Shown piece by piece: positions 6,722-7,102 of a stretch of 7,102 nucleotides of DNA. The DNA is from Deltaproteobacteria bacterium (lineage in GTDB: Bacteria > Desulfobacterota > DAOWOC01), in contig DAOWOC010000046.1 of NCBI GenBank assembly GCA_030642225.1, positions 1-7,102 on the forward strand. The letters are read 5' to 3'. Within the stretch, counting starts at the first letter, position 1, and each line of letters begins with the position of its first letter. Position numbers and translations under genes: made by a program. Below the pieces are notes generated by a model that did not search any database, was not told the DNA's origin, and saw nothing but the letters and a program-made list of their open reading frames with translations.

Positions 6722-7102
6722 TCATGGAACTATAACAGTATCTCCTGGTTTCAGGGTAATATTTAAGCTGAGATCCTTGCCTGAAATTATTTTATTATAA
6801 TTAATAACAAACCTTTGTTCCGCCTCTTTGCCTTTTCTTATTACTATGACATTTTTTCTGTCGGCCCATCTTGCAAAACCGCCTGCCATTGAAATAATCT
6901 GTATAACAGATGTCTTATCCTTAAGAGTATACATTCCAGGATTAAGCACCTGGCCGGACACAAACACCTTATAACTGTTTGCTTCCATGACAATAACAGA
7001 CACATTAGGTATATCAACAAATTCTTTAAATTTTTTTATTAAAATTTGTTTTAATTGCAATGTAGTCAAACCGGAAGCCATGACATCATCAATAAGTGGA
7101 AG
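6722..7102 (-). CDS. Polysaccharide export (OPX/Wza-like) protein, C-terminal part (cut by right edge)
   Basis: The last 126 residues of a polysaccharide export protein are visible; the frame stays open to the right edge, so the ATG at 7081 is internal and not the real start. Residues 1-40 of the visible part, with LPLIDDVMASGLTTLQL and IPNVSVIV, are the end of the polysaccharide export domain. An SLBB domain follows (about 43-93), with VFVSGQVLNPGMYTL and IISMAGGFARWA. The protein closes with LKPGDTVIVP and stops at once. Such proteins form periplasmic or outer-membrane rings through which polymer leaves. There is no C-terminal amphipathic helix like the one that forms the outer-membrane pore of Wza, which makes the adjacent beta-barrel a natural partner. 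The N-terminus, where a lipobox would be, is outside the window. Gene order makes this the first visible gene of the operon. Confidence 0.92.
   Translation of the reverse strand, partial: LPLIDDVMASGLTTLQLKQILIKKFKEFVDIPNVSVIVMEANSYKVFVSGQVLNPGMYTLKDKTSVIQIISMAGGFARWADRKNVIVIRKGKEAEQRFVINYNKIISGKDLSLNITLKPGDTVIVP

Noticed and set aside
6722..7081. Export protein as a complete 119-residue gene starting at 7081
   Set aside because: The frame is open to the window edge and the preceding seven codons (LPLIDDV) continue the conserved export-domain motif, so the ATG at 7081 is internal.

Overview
The window is a compact piece of an exopolysaccharide (EPS) synthesis and export locus from a Gram-negative bacterium. 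The Gram-negative call rests on a beta-barrel protein with a signal peptide and a C-terminal phenylalanine, and on a Wza-type polysaccharide export protein. The DNA is AT-rich throughout. The gene set resembles the EPS loci that accompany exosortase/PEP-CTERM (XrtA-type) systems in Gram-negative bacteria. A Desulfobacterota or other deltaproteobacterial host would fit, but the window does not prove it.

All recognised genes lie on the minus strand, so transcription runs from right to left. In that order they are: (1) the C-terminal part of a polysaccharide export (OPX/Wza-like) protein, cut by the right edge; (2) an outer-membrane beta-barrel protein; (3) a Wzz/GumC-type chain-length determinant; (4) an ExeA/GspA-like AAA ATPase with a C-terminal membrane anchor; (5) a CpsD-type tyrosine autokinase; (6) a polyprenyl-phosphate sugar-1-phosphate transferase with five predicted membrane segments; (7) after a gap of about 317 bp, the first 70 codons of an AsnB-like glutamine amidotransferase that runs off the left edge. 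Genes 1 to 6 are spaced by 44, 27, 79, 40 and -4 bp and look like one operon whose promoter lies outside the window. Gene 7 may have its own promoter in the gap.

Proposed working of the module: the sugar transferase loads the first sugar phosphate onto undecaprenyl phosphate. The chain-length protein spans the inner membrane and, with the separate kinase, cycles through tyrosine phosphorylation to control polymer length and export. The export protein and the beta-barrel carry polymer across the periplasm and outer membrane. The amidotransferase may add an amino group to a sugar or precursor. The ExeA-like ATPase is a constant but poorly understood partner in such loci.

I found no tRNA, rRNA, CRISPR array, complete mobile element or phage gene. 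The most notable points are: an export protein without the Wza pore helix next to a beta-barrel gene; an ExeA-like ATPase that ends just after its membrane anchor; an altered Walker A motif in the kinase; and the AsnB-like gene at the left edge, which is easy to miss because it is cut off.
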